DNA from: Pseudomonas sp. 10S4
GTDB taxonomy: Bacteria; Pseudomonadota; Gammaproteobacteria; Pseudomonadales; Pseudomonadaceae
NCBI RefSeq assembly: GCF_034344865.1
Contig: NZ_CP133774.1
Coordinates: 3,410,001-3,474,000, forward strand
Length of the DNA: 64,000 nt
Direction: 5' to 3'
Of the stretch, positions 44,588 to 52,650 are shown one piece after another. The translations under genes and the position numbers were made by a program. Position 1 is the stretch's first letter, and each line of letters opens with the position of its first letter. The notes under the pieces are model-generated. The model worked only from the letters and a program-made list of their open reading frames with translations. It was not told where the DNA came from and did not search any database.

Positions 44588-45673
44588 ATGGAATTCTTTG
44601 AAAAGTTAACAAGCCTAGCTGCCAAAGTTCGTTTGCAAAGCGCTGCAATCAAGACCGAAGAGGCGACCAAGAACGCCTTTGTGATGCCCTTTATCAGCAC
44701 AGTGCTTGGCTACGATGTCTTCGATCCGACCGAAGTAACGCCTGAGTTCGTGTGCGATATCGGAACGAAAAAGGGCGAGAAAATTGACTACGCGATCATG
44801 AAGGAGGGCGAAGTTCAGATTCTGATCGAGTGCAAAAAAATCGGCGAGCCACTGCACATCAATCATGCCTCTCAGCTCTTCCGTTATTTCCATGTCACCA
44901 GTGCCCGCATCTCTATCCTGACCAACGGCCAGGTCTACAAGTTCTTCACCGACCTGGATGCGCCGAACAAGATGGACGAGAAGCCGTTTCTCGAACTTGA
45001 TCTGCTGGATATCGATGAGTACTCCGTTCCTGAACTGGTCAAACTCACCAAGTCTGCATTCGATGTCGATTCGATCATCAGCGCTGCCGGTGAGCTGAAG
45101 TACGTCAGCCAAATCAAAAAGGTCATTGCCGCGCAGGTCATCAAGCCGGATGACGACTTTGTGAAAGTGTTCGCGTCCCGCGTGTACGACGGGGTGATTA
45201 CGCAAAAAGTCCGTGAACAGTTTCATGAACTGACGAGAAAAGCGGTTGTGCAGTTCCTGAATGACCAAATCAATGACCGGCTCAAATCGGCCATGAGTGG
45301 TGTCATTCAACCTGCGTTGGCTTCTCTACCAGTTTCCTCCAGCGGCGCTGAACAGCCTGATGTGCGAGATGAGTCAGAGGACAAGGTTTTGACAACACTG
45401 GAGGAACTCGAGGGCTATCACATCGTCCGTGCCGTGGTTCGTTCTGTTGTAGATGCCAAGCGGATCGTTCAACGAGACACCCAGAGTTATTTCGGCATTT
45501 TGCTCGACGACAACAACCGCAAACCGATTTGCCGCCTCCATTTCAATCGCTCACAAAAATACATCGGGATCTTCGACGAAGAGAAAAATGAAACCCGGCA
45601 TCCAATCGGTTCGATCGACGATATCTACAACTATTCGGATCATTTGAAAAAGACAGTCGGCTATTACGATTAA
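44588..45673 (+). CDS. Orphan HsdR-N-type restriction endonuclease-like protein
   Basis: A 361-residue protein from ATG 44588. The N-terminal half matches the type I restriction R subunit N-terminal nuclease domain: TKNAFVMPFISTVLGYDVFD, then GEKIDYAIMKEGEVQILIEC-KK (PD-D/ExK Asp and Glu-x-Lys at ~residues 68-83). HINHASQLFRYFHVTSARIS and LTNGQVYKFFTDLD follow. There is no helicase motor and no HsdM or HsdS gene nearby. The C-terminal ~100 residues (GYHIVRAVVRSVVDAKRIVQ) look like a separate DUF4357-like or pre-PIWI-type unit. A free-standing nuclease of this kind may be a defence or phage-borne enzyme. Confidence 0.85.
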   Translation: MEFFEKLTSLAAKVRLQSAAIKTEEATKNAFVMPFISTVLGYDVFDPTEVTPEFVCDIGTKKGEKIDYAIMKEGEVQILIECKKIGEPLHINHASQLFRYFHVTSARISILTNGQVYKFFTDLDAPNKMDEKPFLELDLLDIDEYSVPELVKLTKSAFDVDSIISAAGELKYVSQIKKVIAAQVIKPDDDFVKVFASRVYDGVITQKVREQFHELTRKAVVQFLNDQINDRLKSAMSGVIQPALASLPVSSSGAEQPDVRDESEDKVLTTLEELEGYHIVRAVVRSVVDAKRIVQRDTQSYFGILLDDNNRKPICRLHFNRSQKYIGIFDEEKNETRHPIGSIDDIYNYSDHLKKTVGYYD

Positions 45674-45682
45674 CACAGCGCA

Positions 45683-45714
45683 CAAAAAAACCGGCCCTTT
45701 AGGCCGGTTTTTTA
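45683..45714. terminator. Bidirectional intrinsic terminator
   Basis: AAAAAAACCGGCC CTTTA GGCCGGTTTTTT, A run and T run on both sides, serving the convergent nuclease and PixA-family genes. Confidence 0.92.
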
Positions 45715-45724
45715 TGGGATCCGT

Positions 45725-46267
45725 TCAAGCAGAAAGCTTCGCTTCAACCTTCCAGCTGAAATACCCCACCACCTCGCAACTCTTGTCGACCAGCATGAAG
45801 CTCAGTTCGCAGTCGGCTACACCCGGGCTCAGTTGCGAGCACTCCCAATAGTGATCGTCGGCCTGGTGGCTGCCCGGTTGGGTCGGGTTTGTAGCGTCAG
45901 GGGCCGGTACGGTGAGGCCGGCGTGCACCACCAGTTTCGGTGGTGAAAGTGCTTGGGTATCGCCCACGGCCATGTCGTAGAACACCACGCTGTGCTCAGC
46001 GATCAGGCTTACGGTTCTACCGCGGATATGAAAGGTTTTTCCGTTGCTGGCAGTCAGGGTTAATTGGCTGTCATTTTTAATACTTTGTGCTGCGTGCACC
46101 CCATTGATGACAACGATAAATCCATCGCTGATAGTCGTCGGGTTTTCGGCCTCCAGACTAGGAGTTGGGTACTTGGCGAGCAGCGATTCGGCATCGACGA
46201 CCAGCAGAACATTGTTGGCCGTCGCGACACTGGATGAAGGCGATTTGATCGGTTCGGAAGTCATCAT
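45725..46267 (-). CDS. PixA/AidA-family protein, second of a pair
   Basis: A 180-residue protein. NNVLLVVDAESLLAKYPTPS, FIVVINGVHAAQSIKNDSQL, and the C-terminal block DDHYWECSQLSPGVADCELS-FMLVDKSCEVVGYFSWKVE are the PixA/AidA inclusion-body family. Such proteins form intracellular crystals or aggregates and are often quorum-sensing induced. Paralogue of the upstream gene (46388..46891); a hairpin between them could lower its expression. Confidence 0.88.
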   Translation of the reverse strand: MMTSEPIKSPSSSVATANNVLLVVDAESLLAKYPTPSLEAENPTTISDGFIVVINGVHAAQSIKNDSQLTLTASNGKTFHIRGRTVSLIAEHSVVFYDMAVGDTQALSPPKLVVHAGLTVPAPDATNPTQPGSHQADDHYWECSQLSPGVADCELSFMLVDKSCEVVGYFSWKVEAKLSA

Positions 46268-46357
46268 GGATTCCTTTCATGATGTTGGCACAAGACGGCA
46301 GCCGCTTCGGTTCATGCAAGACATCCTGTTCCCGACGAAACGGCAACGATTTGGGAA

Positions 46358-46380
46358 GGCCCCTTGTTGCCAAGGGGCCA
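46358..46380 (-). terminator. Hairpin between the two PixA-family genes
   Basis: GGCCCCTTG TTG CCAAGGGGCC is a perfect 9-10-bp stem 8 bp after the first gene's stop. No T run, so it probably reduces read-through or stabilises the upstream mRNA rather than stopping all transcription. Confidence 0.55.
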
Positions 46381-46387
46381 GCCTTCG

Positions 46388-46891
46388 TCAGTTGCTGATG
46401 GTGATGAACGGATCCCACGAGCAGCAGCCGACGATTTTGCAGTCGCGATCAACGATCAGGAAATGGAAGTGATAGGTCACGCTACCGCACGAAAGTGTTT
46501 CCGAAGACCAGTAATGGTTATCGACTTTCTGGCAGCTCGGCACCGATGGGTTGCTGGTGTTAGGGACGGCGACGCAGGCCGTAGCCTTGCGTGGCGAAGG
46601 CGGGGTGATCAACTCGTTGCCGACGTTGCCAATGAACTTGTAGAAAATCACAGCCTTCTCGAAGCTTTGTGACAGGCTGGTTTCACGCCAGCGAATCATA
46701 TCGCCCACGCTGGCTTTCACGTTGAGCTCGCCACCGGCCTGGCCATTTATCACGTTGTCCCGGTTTGTCACCATGTACACATGATTAACGTCGATCATCG
46801 TTGGCGAAGCGGGGTTTTTGCTGATGTTCGGATAGTTTTTCAGAATGGTTTCAGTGTCGATAGTGACCAGCACATCCGTGAATCGAGACAT
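46388..46891 (-). CDS. PixA/AidA-family protein, first of a pair
   Basis: A 167-residue protein: VLVTIDTETILKNYPNISKN, VNHVYMVTNRDNVINGQAGG, and the family end DNHYWSSETLSCGSVTYHFH-FLIVDRDCKIVGCCSWDP. Well-conserved Trp and Cys residues match the second gene. Transcribed from a sigma-70-like promoter at 47072-47099 after a ~175-nt leader. Likely a cytoplasmic, density-regulated protein; the role is not established. Confidence 0.88.
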   Translation of the reverse strand: MSRFTDVLVTIDTETILKNYPNISKNPASPTMIDVNHVYMVTNRDNVINGQAGGELNVKASVGDMIRWRETSLSQSFEKAVIFYKFIGNVGNELITPPSPRKATACVAVPNTSNPSVPSCQKVDNHYWSSETLSCGSVTYHFHFLIVDRDCKIVGCCSWDPFITISN

Positions 46892-47318
46892 AGTAAAGCT
46901 CCTTGTTCATAGTGAGTGCCTGGCATCTTTCCAGGCGCGACAACGCTTGCTTGCCTTGCGGCCGTTGTTGAAACACTACGGGCGGAACCCACCGATCTCG
47001 GGGCATGAACTGGCCTTGCTCCCTGCGTGTAAATTGACAGGTCGGGTTCCTTCCGACTGGCCGCGAGTAGGACTATAGATGCGATATGTAGGCTGTCAAA
47101 ATTGCTTTACCAATCGCTCGACGAACGGTCGATTTGGTTATGACTTCCGATGATTTGGCGATTAAAAAGCTGCCTTCTAATCCTCAGGGTTTTGCAGAGG
47201 TGAATCGAATCGAGTTCAGGCAATAGACAGATAGGACCTGTTACAAAATCAATTAGCCAGGCAGGAGCATGGCTGTAACAGGGGGCATTTTTTTGCTGGT
47301 TCACTCGATGGAGGCAGC
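46892..47318. other. 427-bp region with the pixA promoter and leader
   Basis: It contains the promoter at 47072-47099 and about 175 nt of transcribed leader; a small hairpin (GGGTTCCTTCCGACTGGCC region) lies in the leader. No gene recognised. Confidence 0.55.
47072..47099 (-). promoter_or_regulatory. Predicted sigma-70 promoter of the PixA-family operon
   Basis: On the minus strand TTGACA (47099-47094), 16-bp spacer, TATAGT (47077-47072). Close to consensus and correctly oriented. Confidence 0.65.
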
Positions 47319-47648
47319 ATGTTGATACGTTATATGGCGTTGTTGGCGGTGGTTGTCGCCGCTTCTGGTTGCGTGCAAGAGCGGGTCGTTCATGACCGGC
47401 GCCCGGTGCAACGCGAATACGTAGAAGTCGTCGCGCCGCAGCCGCCACCGGAGCGCGTTATTGAAGTCGAGCCAGTGGGGCGGCAGGGTTACGTTTGGTC
47501 TCACGGCTACTGGCGTTGGGACGGTGGGCGTTATGTCGCCGTTCATGGCCATTGGGAGCCGGAACGTCGGGGTTATCGCTATGTGCATCCGCATTGGGAA
47601 CAGCATCGCGATGGCTGGCACTGGCAGCAGGGCGGTTGGGTCAACTGA
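47319..47648 (+). CDS. YXWGXW-repeat lipoprotein
   Basis: A 109-residue lipoprotein with lipobox VAASGC. The mature part is rich in Trp, Tyr and His: YVWSHGYWRWDGGRYVAVHG and GHWEPERRGYRYVHPHWEQH with YXWGXW-style repeats (about four). This Burkholderia/Pseudomonas family is outer-membrane located and of unknown function. Small gene upstream of tam; no operon shown. Confidence 0.85.
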   Translation: MLIRYMALLAVVVAASGCVQERVVHDRRPVQREYVEVVAPQPPPERVIEVEPVGRQGYVWSHGYWRWDGGRYVAVHGHWEPERRGYRYVHPHWEQHRDGWHWQQGGWVN

Positions 47649-47744
47649 CGATACATAAGTCGGATTGGGCAGATGCATCGGTCGGAGTATTGTAGCCAAC
47701 CGGTTGTCTGCCCAGGCCTGACAACGTACCGCCAGGAGAACGCA

Positions 47745-48515
47745 ATGAGTTGGTCCGCCAAACAATACGTCGCTTTTGAAGATGAACGCACCCGCCCGGC
47801 CCGCGACCTGCTCGCGGCCATCCCGCCCATAGACGCGCGCTCGGCCATCGACATCGGCTGCGGCCCTGGCAACTCAACCGAGCTGCTGGTTGAACGCTTC
47901 GGCAATGCCATCGTGCGTGGTGTGGACAGTTCGGCCGACATGATCGAAGCCGCCCGCAAGCGCCTGCCTGAAGTGCAGTTCGATACCGTAGACATCGGAA
48001 CCTGGAACGATAGCGGCCCGTTCGACGTGATCTTCGCCAACGCGGTGTTGCAGTGGCTGCCCGATCACGCAACGTTACTGCCGTCGTTGGCCTCTCGATT
48101 GACCAAGGGCGGCAGCCTGGCCATCCAGATGCCCGACAACCTCAACGAACCGTCCCATCGCCTGATGCGCGAAGTCGCCGCCAATGGCCCGTGGGCCAGC
48201 AAACTGGCGGACGCCGCCGGGCAACGCACGGAAATGGCCAGTGCCAGCGCTTACTACTCGATGCTGCGGCCGCACTGCAAGCGCGTCGATGTGTGGCGCA
48301 CGACCTACCACCATCCGCTGGCGGGCGGTGCTTCGGGCGTGGTGGAGTGGTTCAAGGGCAGTGGGTTGCGGCCGTTTCTCGATCCGCTGGATGAGGGCGA
48401 GCGGGCGCAGTATCTGAAGCAATATCTGGCGGCGATTGAACAGGCTTATCCAGCGTTGGAGGATGGGACCGTGTTGTTGCCGTTTCCGCGGTTGTTCATT
48501 GTTGCGACCCTGTGA
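47745..48515 (+). CDS. tam: Trans-aconitate 2-methyltransferase
   Basis: A 256-residue class I methyltransferase. ATG 47745 follows CAGGAGAACG. SAM motif: SAIDIGCGPGNSTELLVERF (~residue 35). The start MSWSAKQYVAFEDERTRPAR and QWLPDHATLLPSLASRLTKG and QMPDNLNEPSHRLMREV match Tam, which methylates trans-aconitate. The family features are specific enough for the name. Cytoplasmic, single gene. Confidence 0.92.
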   Translation: MSWSAKQYVAFEDERTRPARDLLAAIPPIDARSAIDIGCGPGNSTELLVERFGNAIVRGVDSSADMIEAARKRLPEVQFDTVDIGTWNDSGPFDVIFANAVLQWLPDHATLLPSLASRLTKGGSLAIQMPDNLNEPSHRLMREVAANGPWASKLADAAGQRTEMASASAYYSMLRPHCKRVDVWRTTYHHPLAGGASGVVEWFKGSGLRPFLDPLDEGERAQYLKQYLAAIEQAYPALEDGTVLLPFPRLFIVATL

Positions 48516-48572
48516 GGGCTGAATGAAAAGGGGCAGGCGACTGCAAATGAATAGGGTGTGGTGAACACAAAA

Positions 48573-48709
48573 CCTGTGGCGAGGGGGCTTGCCCCCGTTG
48601 GGTCGCGAAGCGGCCCCAAAACCAGCAACCGAGATGTAACGGGTTCACCGCATGCGATGATTTCACGACTGCTTCGCAGCCGAGCGGGGCAAGCCCCCTC
48701 GCCACAGGT
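48573..48709. repeat. REP pair (GTGGCGAGGGGGCTTGCCCC type)
   Basis: CCTGTGGCGAGGGGGCTTGC-CCCCGTTGGGTCGCGAAGCGG and inverted GCTTCGCAGCCGAGCGGGGC-AAGCCCCCTCGCCACAGG between convergent methyltransferase genes. Confidence 0.9.
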
Positions 48710-48753
48710 TGAGTCACGCTTAACTGACAGGCGTTAGCCATAGGGTTCCGATT

Positions 48754-49482
48754 TCAGCGCTCAACCCCCACCAGCATCATCATCGGCCGCTCACGCTCCT
48801 CAGCCAGCGCCAGCTGCGCGGCGACCTGCGCATCACTCGGCCCCCATTCATTGACATGCCGAATCGCGAACCCCGCCGCAATCAATGTATTCAACAAAGT
48901 CCCCACCGTTCGGTGCTGCTTGATCACGCCTTTAGCCAGCCAATGAGTCACCCGCTCGCCTTCCAGTTGATAACTGTCCAGCGGCCAACGCTTGCGACCT
49001 TCACCATCAATCAACCACCCCGGATTACGCGGTGCCATGAAGATCGGATGCTCAATGGAAAACACAAAGCGCGAACCGGGCTTCAGGGCCGCGTGGATAT
49101 TGGCGAACAGCCCCGGAAGATCCTTGATGTAGTGCAGCGCCAGAGAGCTGTAGGCCAGATCGAAACTTCCCTTGGGCAAGTCGAGATGTTCAAGGTCGGC
49201 GCGGGCGTATTGGATGTTGGCGGCAGAAGTCGTGTTGCGCGCCTGTTCCAGCATCTTCTCCGACACATCGAGACCGAGCACGCTTTCAGCACCTTGCTCA
49301 CTGGCCCAACGGCTGAACCAGCCGTAACCGCAGCCTAGGTCCACCACCTTCAAGCCTTTCATCGGCGGCAGCATGGACTGAAGCGCTGGCCATTCCGGCG
49401 CGGCGTTTAGTCCGCCAATGGAACGGCCCATCTGGCTATAGCCCTGGAAAAATTCCGGATCGTCGTAAATGTTTTGCGTCAT
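48754..49482 (-). CDS. Class I SAM-dependent methyltransferase
   Basis: A 242-residue methyltransferase: KVVDLGCGYGWFSRWASEQG (motif I, ~residue 47), VLGLDVSEKMLEQARN, and FDLAYSSLALHYIKDLPGLF. The C-terminal part with FVFSIEHPIFMAPRNPGW resembles small-molecule methyltransferases. The substrate is unknown. Single gene flanked by REP pairs. Confidence 0.86.
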   Translation of the reverse strand: MTQNIYDDPEFFQGYSQMGRSIGGLNAAPEWPALQSMLPPMKGLKVVDLGCGYGWFSRWASEQGAESVLGLDVSEKMLEQARNTTSAANIQYARADLEHLDLPKGSFDLAYSSLALHYIKDLPGLFANIHAALKPGSRFVFSIEHPIFMAPRNPGWLIDGEGRKRWPLDSYQLEGERVTHWLAKGVIKQHRTVGTLLNTLIAAGFAIRHVNEWGPSDAQVAAQLALAEERERPMMMLVGVER

Positions 49483-49701
49483 GTTCGGGGTGCTCTGTTG
49501 AGTTCGTCACGGGCCGCACCGGTGGTTTCCCTCGAAGAGTTGTGGCGCGTATTCATTGATGGCCGCGCAGGGGGAGGGTGGTTGGCGATGGGGGAGATGC
49601 TAGCGGGTTGGGCGAGGCGGGGAAATGGGATGTGCGTTATGGATGTGTAAGCGCAGTCCGACCATTCAGGGGTATGCCAGTCACTTAGGCGTGACACTGA
49701 A

Positions 49702-49796
49702 CCTGTGGCGAGGGAGCTTGCTCCCGCTGGGCTGCGAAGCGGCCCCAAAGATGGAACTGCTACGCAGTTCAACGGGAGCAAGCTCCCTCGCCACAG
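49702..49796. repeat. REP pair (GTGGCGAGGGAGCTTGCTCC type)
   Basis: CCTGTGGCGAGGGAGCTTGC-TCCCGCTGGGCTGCGAAGCGG and inverted GCAACGGGAGCAAGCTCCC-TCGCCACAG style right arm. Confidence 0.9.
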
Positions 49797-49839
49797 TGAT
49801 ACGTCGCTCGTGCTATCGCTAGCAGGCTATGAGCTCAAA

Positions 49840-49859
49840 GGGCGCCCCGAAAGGCGCCC
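49840..49859 (-). terminator. Hairpin after the small gene at 49875
   Basis: GGGCGCC TTTCGG GGCGCCC on the minus strand, followed by TTTGA, 16 bp after the gene's stop. The T tract is short. Confidence 0.55.
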
Positions 49860-49874
49860 GATCTAACGTCAGAA

Positions 49875-50138
49875 CTATTCCGCATCCAGCCGTCGAGCAA
49901 TCACGTCCAGCACATCGTAACCATCGCGCAAGGGCACGCAGCAGAGCAATGCAAAATCGCTGAGGATCACCGAATCAGACGTGATGTCGCCTCGCATCGC
50001 GAGATTTTCAAGAAGCTGCGTCACAGCCCGGATTCTGTAACTGGCCGTGCTGAGCAGGGAGTGCAGCGGTTGAGTGGTGTTGACGAACAGGGAAGGTAAA
50101 TCGTCGGCGTTGCTGGTTAAAGCCATGTATTCGTTCAT
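49875..50138 (-). CDS. Small Pseudomonas protein (DUF3077/DUF6124-like)
   Basis: An 87-residue protein starting MNEYMALTSNADDLPSLFVN and ending DGYDVLDVIARRLDAE. TTQPLHSLLSTASYRIRAVT looks like the helical core of the small DUF3077/DUF6124 proteins that occur in many paralogues in Pseudomonas, but the match is weak. Preceded by a ~230-nt leader with long complementary arms. Role unknown. Confidence 0.65.
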   Translation of the reverse strand: MNEYMALTSNADDLPSLFVNTTQPLHSLLSTASYRIRAVTQLLENLAMRGDITSDSVILSDFALLCCVPLRDGYDVLDVIARRLDAE

Positions 50139-50372
50139 AAATAATCACCATGTAGTTAAAAGGCCGCTACCACTCAATTTGTCGCCAAACAAATGGGTGG
50201 CAGCTGTACGCGGGTTGGCGAACCGGACATGGTAAAACCGGCAGATCCTAAGATCTCCCACGCACAGCTACCAAAAAACAGGCAGCTAAGTGCGCCCAGA
50301 AGCGCTCCGAAATTGCATAGGAAGCTTCTGCACCATGTCGCCGAGTCGCCAAACCCGACACGCCATTTTGGC
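50139..50372 (-). ncRNA. Structured leader region upstream of the small DUF gene
   Basis: The plus-strand segments CGGGTTGGCGAACCGGACAT-GGT (50211-50233) and ACCATGTCGCCGAGTCGCCA-AACCCG (50332-50357) are near-perfect inverted repeats ~100 nt apart; between them lie GAAGCTTC and GCGCTTCTGGGCGC stems. A weak promoter (TTGCTG N18 TATAGT, minus strand, ~50409-50380) fits a TSS near 50372. Candidate attenuator or autonomous RNA; its class is not recognised. A 78-codon frame (50410-50174) crosses it but lacks coding character. Confidence 0.4.
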
Positions 50373-50636
50373 GTTGGGTGACTATAGGCTTCATGGTGAA
50401 AACGCAGCAATGCGCAAGTCTACGGACAATTCCTAGAGTAGTGTAGGACGTTGCTTTTTTGAAAAAAACGACTGAGAAAGAGGGAGCGGAGTAGGGGAGG
50501 AGGGTGCGAACCGTGAGTAAAAAATTACAGAGTTTTATAAAGACCTGAGCATTCTATTCACTGGCGTGGAGAGCTCTCAAACGCTTCACCCACCCAGGTC
50601 CAGCGGTGCATATTCAGGATTCAATTGAGTAACGCT
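50139..50636. other. 498-bp non-coding region between two divergent small genes
   Basis: Holds the structured leader above and, on the right side (50411-50636), AT-rich promoter-like sequence for the following plus-strand gene. No other gene is supported. Confidence 0.5.
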
Positions 50637-51095
50637 ATGAAGATTGAATTTCTAACAAAAATCTACCTTGGAGTGGCCCTGCTGATGTTTTCCACGGCAG
50701 TCCTTGCCGAGTCCTGTGAAACGATCCTTGCGGCACTCAAGGAGGAGCGTCACTTAACGCAAATAAAACAGGCAGTAGATAAACAAAATACTGAATATCG
50801 AGATGGCCCGAATATCACGCTGTCCGTAAATTGCGCGCTCGGTAAGCCAAATGTGTACGTATTGTGGGACGGCCCAAATCCCGATCAGCAGTTCTATGAG
50901 TTGGTCGGTCGCGTTGGCAGTCTGGTTTCGTCGCGATCTGCGGCTGACGTCGTTAAGTTTTCGAAGCAATGCCATCAGCAGGCAATCAAGGATAGTGGAG
51001 AGATCGCATCGGTTGAACAGAGAGGGTTGGCGATTGAATGCCAGGCGTTTGCCCGAGACGGTGGCGGAACGAATATCTCGGTGTTTGCTGAGTAA
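50637..51095 (+). CDS. Hypothetical periplasmic protein
   Basis: A 152-residue protein with signal peptide (FLTKIYLGVALLMFSTAVLA). Mature part has four cysteines (ESCETILAAL, SVNCALGKPN, SKQCHQQAIK, LAIECQAFAR). ATG 50637 is chosen, with GAG 8 bases before it; TTG 50625 lies 5 bases after AGGA and is the alternative. No domain recognised. Followed by a terminator. Confidence 0.78.
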   Translation: MKIEFLTKIYLGVALLMFSTAVLAESCETILAALKEERHLTQIKQAVDKQNTEYRDGPNITLSVNCALGKPNVYVLWDGPNPDQQFYELVGRVGSLVSSRSAADVVKFSKQCHQQAIKDSGEIASVEQRGLAIECQAFARDGGGTNISVFAE

Positions 51096-51116
51096 CGCTC
51101 CCCAAATCCCAGACAC

Positions 51117-51147
51117 AAAAAAACCGGCCACTTGGACCGGTTTTTTT
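51117..51147 (+). terminator. Intrinsic terminator
   Basis: AAAAAACCGGCC ACTTG GACCGGTTTTTTT: imperfect stem and long T run, 22 bp after the hypothetical gene. On the reverse strand the A run also gives a T tract, so it may also stop minus-strand transcription after the tRNA. Confidence 0.88.
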
Positions 51148-51200
51148 CTGTCTCTACATCCCCCGTCAAAAAAACCTTCAACGTGAGACCAAAATTCGAT

Positions 51201-51274
51201 TGGAGCGGGTGAAGGGAATCGAACCCTCGTTATCAGCTTGGGAAGCTGGAGTAATGCCATTATACGACACCCGC
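51201..51274 (-). tRNA. tRNA-Gly (anticodon CCC)
   Basis: A 74-nt tRNA with encoded CCA. The acceptor stem GCGGGTG/CACCCGC, anticodon stem-loop CAGCTTCCCAAGCTG with loop TTCCCAA, and T arm GAGGGTTCGATTCCCTT are intact. It reads GGG codons. Immediately flanked by a REP pair and a terminator; no integrase is near it. Confidence 0.96.
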
Positions 51275-51379
51275 TCAGAGCGGCTGACTTTGTACCAGAT
51301 GTGCGCGCGGATTTGAAGTTTTTCTTTATGTGCGCTGCATTTAGCATGGGTGACACGCAGGCATGGACCGTGTGGCGGT

Positions 51380-51446
51380 CGTTCGCGGGCAAGCCTCGCT
51401 CCTACAGGAATGCGTTAGCTCTGTAGGGCGGGGCTTGCTCGCGATG
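51380..51446. repeat. REP pair (CCTCGCTCCTACAGG type, degenerate right arm)
   Basis: GTTCGCGGGCAAGCCTCGCT-CCTACAGG then CTGTAGGGCGGGGCTTGCTC-GCGATG; the second arm has diverged. Confidence 0.8.
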
Positions 51447-51454
51447 ACGTTGTT

Positions 51455-52339
51455 TCAGATTGCCAGTGCATGTTGGTCCTGGACGTAGTGGTAACGCGGT
51501 CGGCTGGTGTGTTGCGCCGGTTTCAGGAAGCCCAGCAGTGCGTTTTGGCTGTCTCGGCAGGCGGCTTTGTGTTCCATGTCGAGAAAGTGCCCGGTGGCTT
51601 GCAAGGTGCTGAAGGTGGCGTGTTGCACGTGGTTGGCGAATAGCCGGGCGCCTTCGGCGGCGGTGTATTCGTCCCATTCGCCGTTCATGAACAGCACCGG
51701 CACGTTGATTTTTTCGGCAGCCTTGAGGAAGCACTGGCGGTCGCTGTGCAGCAGGTCGCTGATGTGGAAGTGCATCTGCCCGTATTCGTGTTCAGCCAGG
51801 CTGCTCACGTGGCGATAGTTGAAGCGCTTGAACAGCGACGGCAAGTGTTTGCCGATGGTGCTGTTCACCAGGTTGCCGACCCGGTCGCCGTCCCGGCTGC
51901 CGAGGTAATCGACGCCGCGTTCCAGGTAGTCGCGCATGTGCTCGTTGATCTCCGGGGAGAACGAGCTGATCACGGCTTTTTCAATGCGCCGTGGCTGGTG
52001 GGCGAGGGCGACCAGGGTCGCGGCGCCACCCCAGGAAAACGACAGCACGTGTTCAGCGGCGAAGTGGTCGATCAGCTCCAGCAAGATCTGCCCTTCGACT
52101 TCCTTGGTCAGCAATTTCTCATGCAGGTTGTGGGCTTTTGACTTGCCCGCGTAGGGCTGGTCGTAGCAAACCACGTTGAACTGCGGGTGTAGGTTTTTCA
52201 CGGTCTGAGCAAACGACGCAGTCGTGGCCATCGAGCCGTTGACGAGAATAATGGTCTTCTCTGCGGCGTCTGCGCGATAGAACTCCGTGTAAACCCGATA
52301 CTGACCCTGTATATCCAGCACAGCGATTTCTGGCCTCAT
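51455..52339 (-). CDS. phaG: (R)-3-hydroxyacyl-ACP thioesterase/transacylase PhaG
   Basis: A 294-residue alpha/beta-hydrolase, full PhaG length. MRPEIAVLDIQGQYRVYTEF at the start, SWGGAATLVALAHQPRRI (nucleophile elbow, Ser ~102), WDEYTAAEGARLF (Asp) and ATGHFLDMEHKAACRDS (His) match Pseudomonas PhaG closely; the RhlA group is related but differs. It moves 3-hydroxydecanoyl groups from ACP towards CoA for medium-chain PHA made from sugars. The ATG at 52339 is chosen over a long upstream frame because it aligns with family starts. Confidence 0.93.
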   Translation of the reverse strand: MRPEIAVLDIQGQYRVYTEFYRADAAEKTIILVNGSMATTASFAQTVKNLHPQFNVVCYDQPYAGKSKAHNLHEKLLTKEVEGQILLELIDHFAAEHVLSFSWGGAATLVALAHQPRRIEKAVISSFSPEINEHMRDYLERGVDYLGSRDGDRVGNLVNSTIGKHLPSLFKRFNYRHVSSLAEHEYGQMHFHISDLLHSDRQCFLKAAEKINVPVLFMNGEWDEYTAAEGARLFANHVQHATFSTLQATGHFLDMEHKAACRDSQNALLGFLKPAQHTSRPRYHYVQDQHALAI

Positions 52340-52650
52340 GTCATAAGACTCCTGGGCAAGCGGGTATGCGCGCAAATGAGATTGCACGAGATTTGTGACA
52401 GTAGGCATACGCCTGGAATTTGGAGCCCATGTCGATCCATTGAAGGCCGGTCGACGGGTTTTATTATTGGCGGGCAATCTGCCGGTGGAATGCAGAACCT
52501 GAGGGTTCTTGGCCGGCAAAAGATTTCTTAGAGGTATGTTGTGACTCGTCGGTCACATTTCGGCCGACGTCCTGATTCAAGCAGGGGTCACGCTATCGCG
52601 CAAGTGTCATTGGTAAATTGTTCGACAACTTCTGCTGAGCGGTCGCCTGC
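52340..52650. other. 311-bp region between phaG and rsuA-like gene
   Basis: Contains the phaG promoter. GTGACTCGTCGGTCAC at 52540-52555 is a small inverted repeat that could be an operator. No gene seen. Confidence 0.4.

Larger units (their letters stand above)
49483..49874. other. 392-bp intergenic region containing a REP pair and a terminator-like hairpin
   Basis: REP pair at 49702-49796, then a GC-rich hairpin at 49840-49859. No gene supported; the open frames here come from REP sequence. Confidence 0.7.

Noticed and set aside
50174..50410. A 78-codon minus-strand frame in the leader of the small DUF gene
   Set aside because: It has no ribosome-binding site, and the arms of the long inverted repeat explain the sequence better.
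51201..51274. tRNA-Gly as an integration site of a genomic island
   Set aside because: No integrase, direct repeat of the tRNA end or composition change lies next to it.
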